Shown: in pieces, positions 30,654 through 31,866 of the stretch | Position numbering within the stretch: position 1 is the first letter of the stretch | Layout: each line of letters opens with the position of its first letter | Source of the DNA: a virus | Strand: one strand, 5' to 3' | IMG/VR virus record: IMGVR_UViG_3300008450_000250 | Span: 1 to 31,866 of that record | Length of the DNA stretch: 31,866 bases | Translations under genes and position numbers: made by a program | The notes under the pieces: generated by a model | Told to the model about the DNA's origin: nothing | Databases searched by the model: none | What the model saw: the letters and a program-made list of their open reading frames with translations, nothing else

Positions 30654-31866
30654 ATTTGGTCGCCTTTATAATGCTGAACACCGGTAGAGATAGCCATTAA
30701 ACCGCCGTAAGATTTGTTAATAGCACCCATGTATATTCCAGGGAATCTAGCGCAACCAATATTGCCGCCTACATACACAAATATTAAATGCGCTGGTACT
30801 TTAACATTCGTGAATGCGCCATCAGTATAATATTGATATGTGAATTCTGGGGTGTATGCAACGCTTCTTACAGTATTATCATAGAATCTAAATTTGCCAC
30901 CTTTACGTGTCTCTTTATTGTAGTAAACCGCAACACTGTCTCCACCTTCTGTTTTTACTTCCCAGACAGTTGCTCCGGCATCGTATCTATTTAAGGCATC
31001 TGGGTGAACTTTGAACCATTCGTAGTCAGGAATAATAGTAGTTCCTGTTAACAACGCCCAGTAATAATTTCTAGTAGCAGCGTTACCAATATCTTTAACC
31101 ACAAAACCAGTATCAATCTGACTGAATAATGCATTTCTAGACGATACGTAAACAAGCCCGCCATATTCGAACATTTCTTCGACATCTCTATTGACCTCGA
31201 TATATGCCACTAAAGCGCCGGAAACCAAATTGTAAACATACACGCCACGCTTATTATAAGACCCTACATAGATATTATCACCATTTATTACTAAATACCT
31301 TACCATATCTTGCTTACGCCCTGGAATTTCAGTTCTACCGACATAAGCTCCAGTAACAGCATCGTATCTATAAAGCCACTGTGTATCTGCACCTGTCTGT
31401 GTAGATGGTGCAGGTTTTACTGCCCACATGAATAAGTTTGATTGCGCATAAGGACGATTGACGGTATTAGTTATGATGCACTTTGACGAAGGAGTAAATG
31501 CATCCCCATTCTCATCTACAAAAGGTCCAGAATAATAAGTAGGTATAGTGATTGTTGCATTGCTTTTTGGATTTGAAAATGAATTAATTAACGTATAAGT
31601 CGTTAAATCATATCTAAACCATGTATCGTCAGTACAAATAACTGTCATTACGTTATATTCTGCGCGAGAGAATTGCTTAACAGTTTTTCCACTCAAAGTA
31701 AATTGCTTGAAAGTGTACATTTTGGAAAGCCCATCTGGTGCCATTATTCCCATAGTTATCTCGTCAACCGTAGGTTCAGCCCAACGAGGGTATTCATCAT
31801 TGTCAATAATAGAAGTTGTTGAATGTGGACCCCAGAAGTCAGTAACTCTTAACTCTGTATTTGCTC
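30650..31866 (-). CDS. Beta-propeller-like tail-tip or adsorption protein (partial, cut by right edge)
   Basis: At least 405 residues are visible. The frame stays open past an internal ATG at 31753 to the window edge, with coding-like sequence (LRVTDFWGPHSTTSIIDNDE upstream of it), so that ATG is probably not the start. Blade-like units recur: WFRYDLTTYTLINSF, WLYRYDAVTGAYVGRTEIPG, VYVYNLVSGALVAYIEV. The visible C-terminus is beta-rich (VPAHLIFVYVGGNIGCARFP). It is translationally coupled to the tail-tip gene. A role in receptor binding or tail-tip assembly is inferred. Confidence 0.7.
   Translation of the reverse strand, partial: ANTELRVTDFWGPHSTTSIIDNDEYPRWAEPTVDEITMGIMAPDGLSKMYTFKQFTLSGKTVKQFSRAEYNVMTVICTDDTWFRYDLTTYTLINSFSNPKSNATITIPTYYSGPFVDENGDAFTPSSKCIITNTVNRPYAQSNLFMWAVKPAPSTQTGADTQWLYRYDAVTGAYVGRTEIPGRKQDMVRYLVINGDNIYVGSYNKRGVYVYNLVSGALVAYIEVNRDVEEMFEYGGLVYVSSRNALFSQIDTGFVVKDIGNAATRNYYWALLTGTTIIPDYEWFKVHPDALNRYDAGATVWEVKTEGGDSVAVYYNKETRKGGKFRFYDNTVRSVAYTPEFTYQYYTDGAFTNVKVPAHLIFVYVGGNIGCARFPGIYMGAINKSYGGLMAISTGVQHYKGDQI

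Overview
The window is a stretch of an AT-rich tailed-phage genome (Caudoviricetes). It carries a long-tailed (siphovirus-type) morphogenesis set: small and large terminase, portal, scaffold, major capsid, head-tail joining proteins, tail tube, frameshifted tail chaperones and a 784-residue tape measure. There is no sheath gene in view. An embedded inner/outer-membrane spanin pair says the host is Gram-negative. No integrase, repressor, tRNA, rRNA, CRISPR array or insertion sequence was seen. The host genus cannot be told from the sequence.

All genes but one are on the minus strand, so biological order runs from high to low coordinates. (1) 31866-23349: adsorption apparatus. It holds a beta-propeller-like protein cut by the right edge, a composite tail-tip protein with a C-terminal part like gene-transfer-agent gp15, a small DUF2793-like protein, and two fibres built from about 30-residue repeats. 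(2) 22994-23365: a T7 endonuclease I-like resolvase, the only plus-strand gene, convergent with and overlapping the second fibre. (3) 22921-20244: small genes behind a sigma70-like promoter, including a GIY-YIG endonuclease. This part ends in a regulatory stretch with a 17-nt repeat family, hairpins and a terminator. (4) 20243-13998: packaging and head genes (a Cys/Gly-tailed protein, terS, terL, portal, a gp10-like neck protein, scaffold, major capsid). T4-late-like TATAAATA boxes precede terS and the scaffold gene, and an intrinsic terminator follows the capsid gene. (5) 13884-7181: a head-tail adaptor, then beta-rich fibre and appendage genes. (6) 7171-5366: a membrane and lysis cassette (holin candidates, i-spanin, o-spanin). 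No endolysin is visible. (7) 5369-1: stopper candidate, gp10-like tail completion protein, tail terminator, tail tube, -1 frameshifted chaperones, tape measure and the first codons of a distal tail gene.

The genes are tightly packed, with many ATGA and TAATG start/stop overlaps. Two real genes shorter than 60 codons (9291-9470 and 15997-16155) complete the operon. The features most worth following up are: the five-copy 16-17-nt repeat with an ATG in the loop of a small hairpin; the terminators encoded antisense inside the endonuclease gene; the TATAAATA promoters; the shared C-terminal peptide on two fibre proteins; and the lysis/fibre block lying between the head-tail joining genes.
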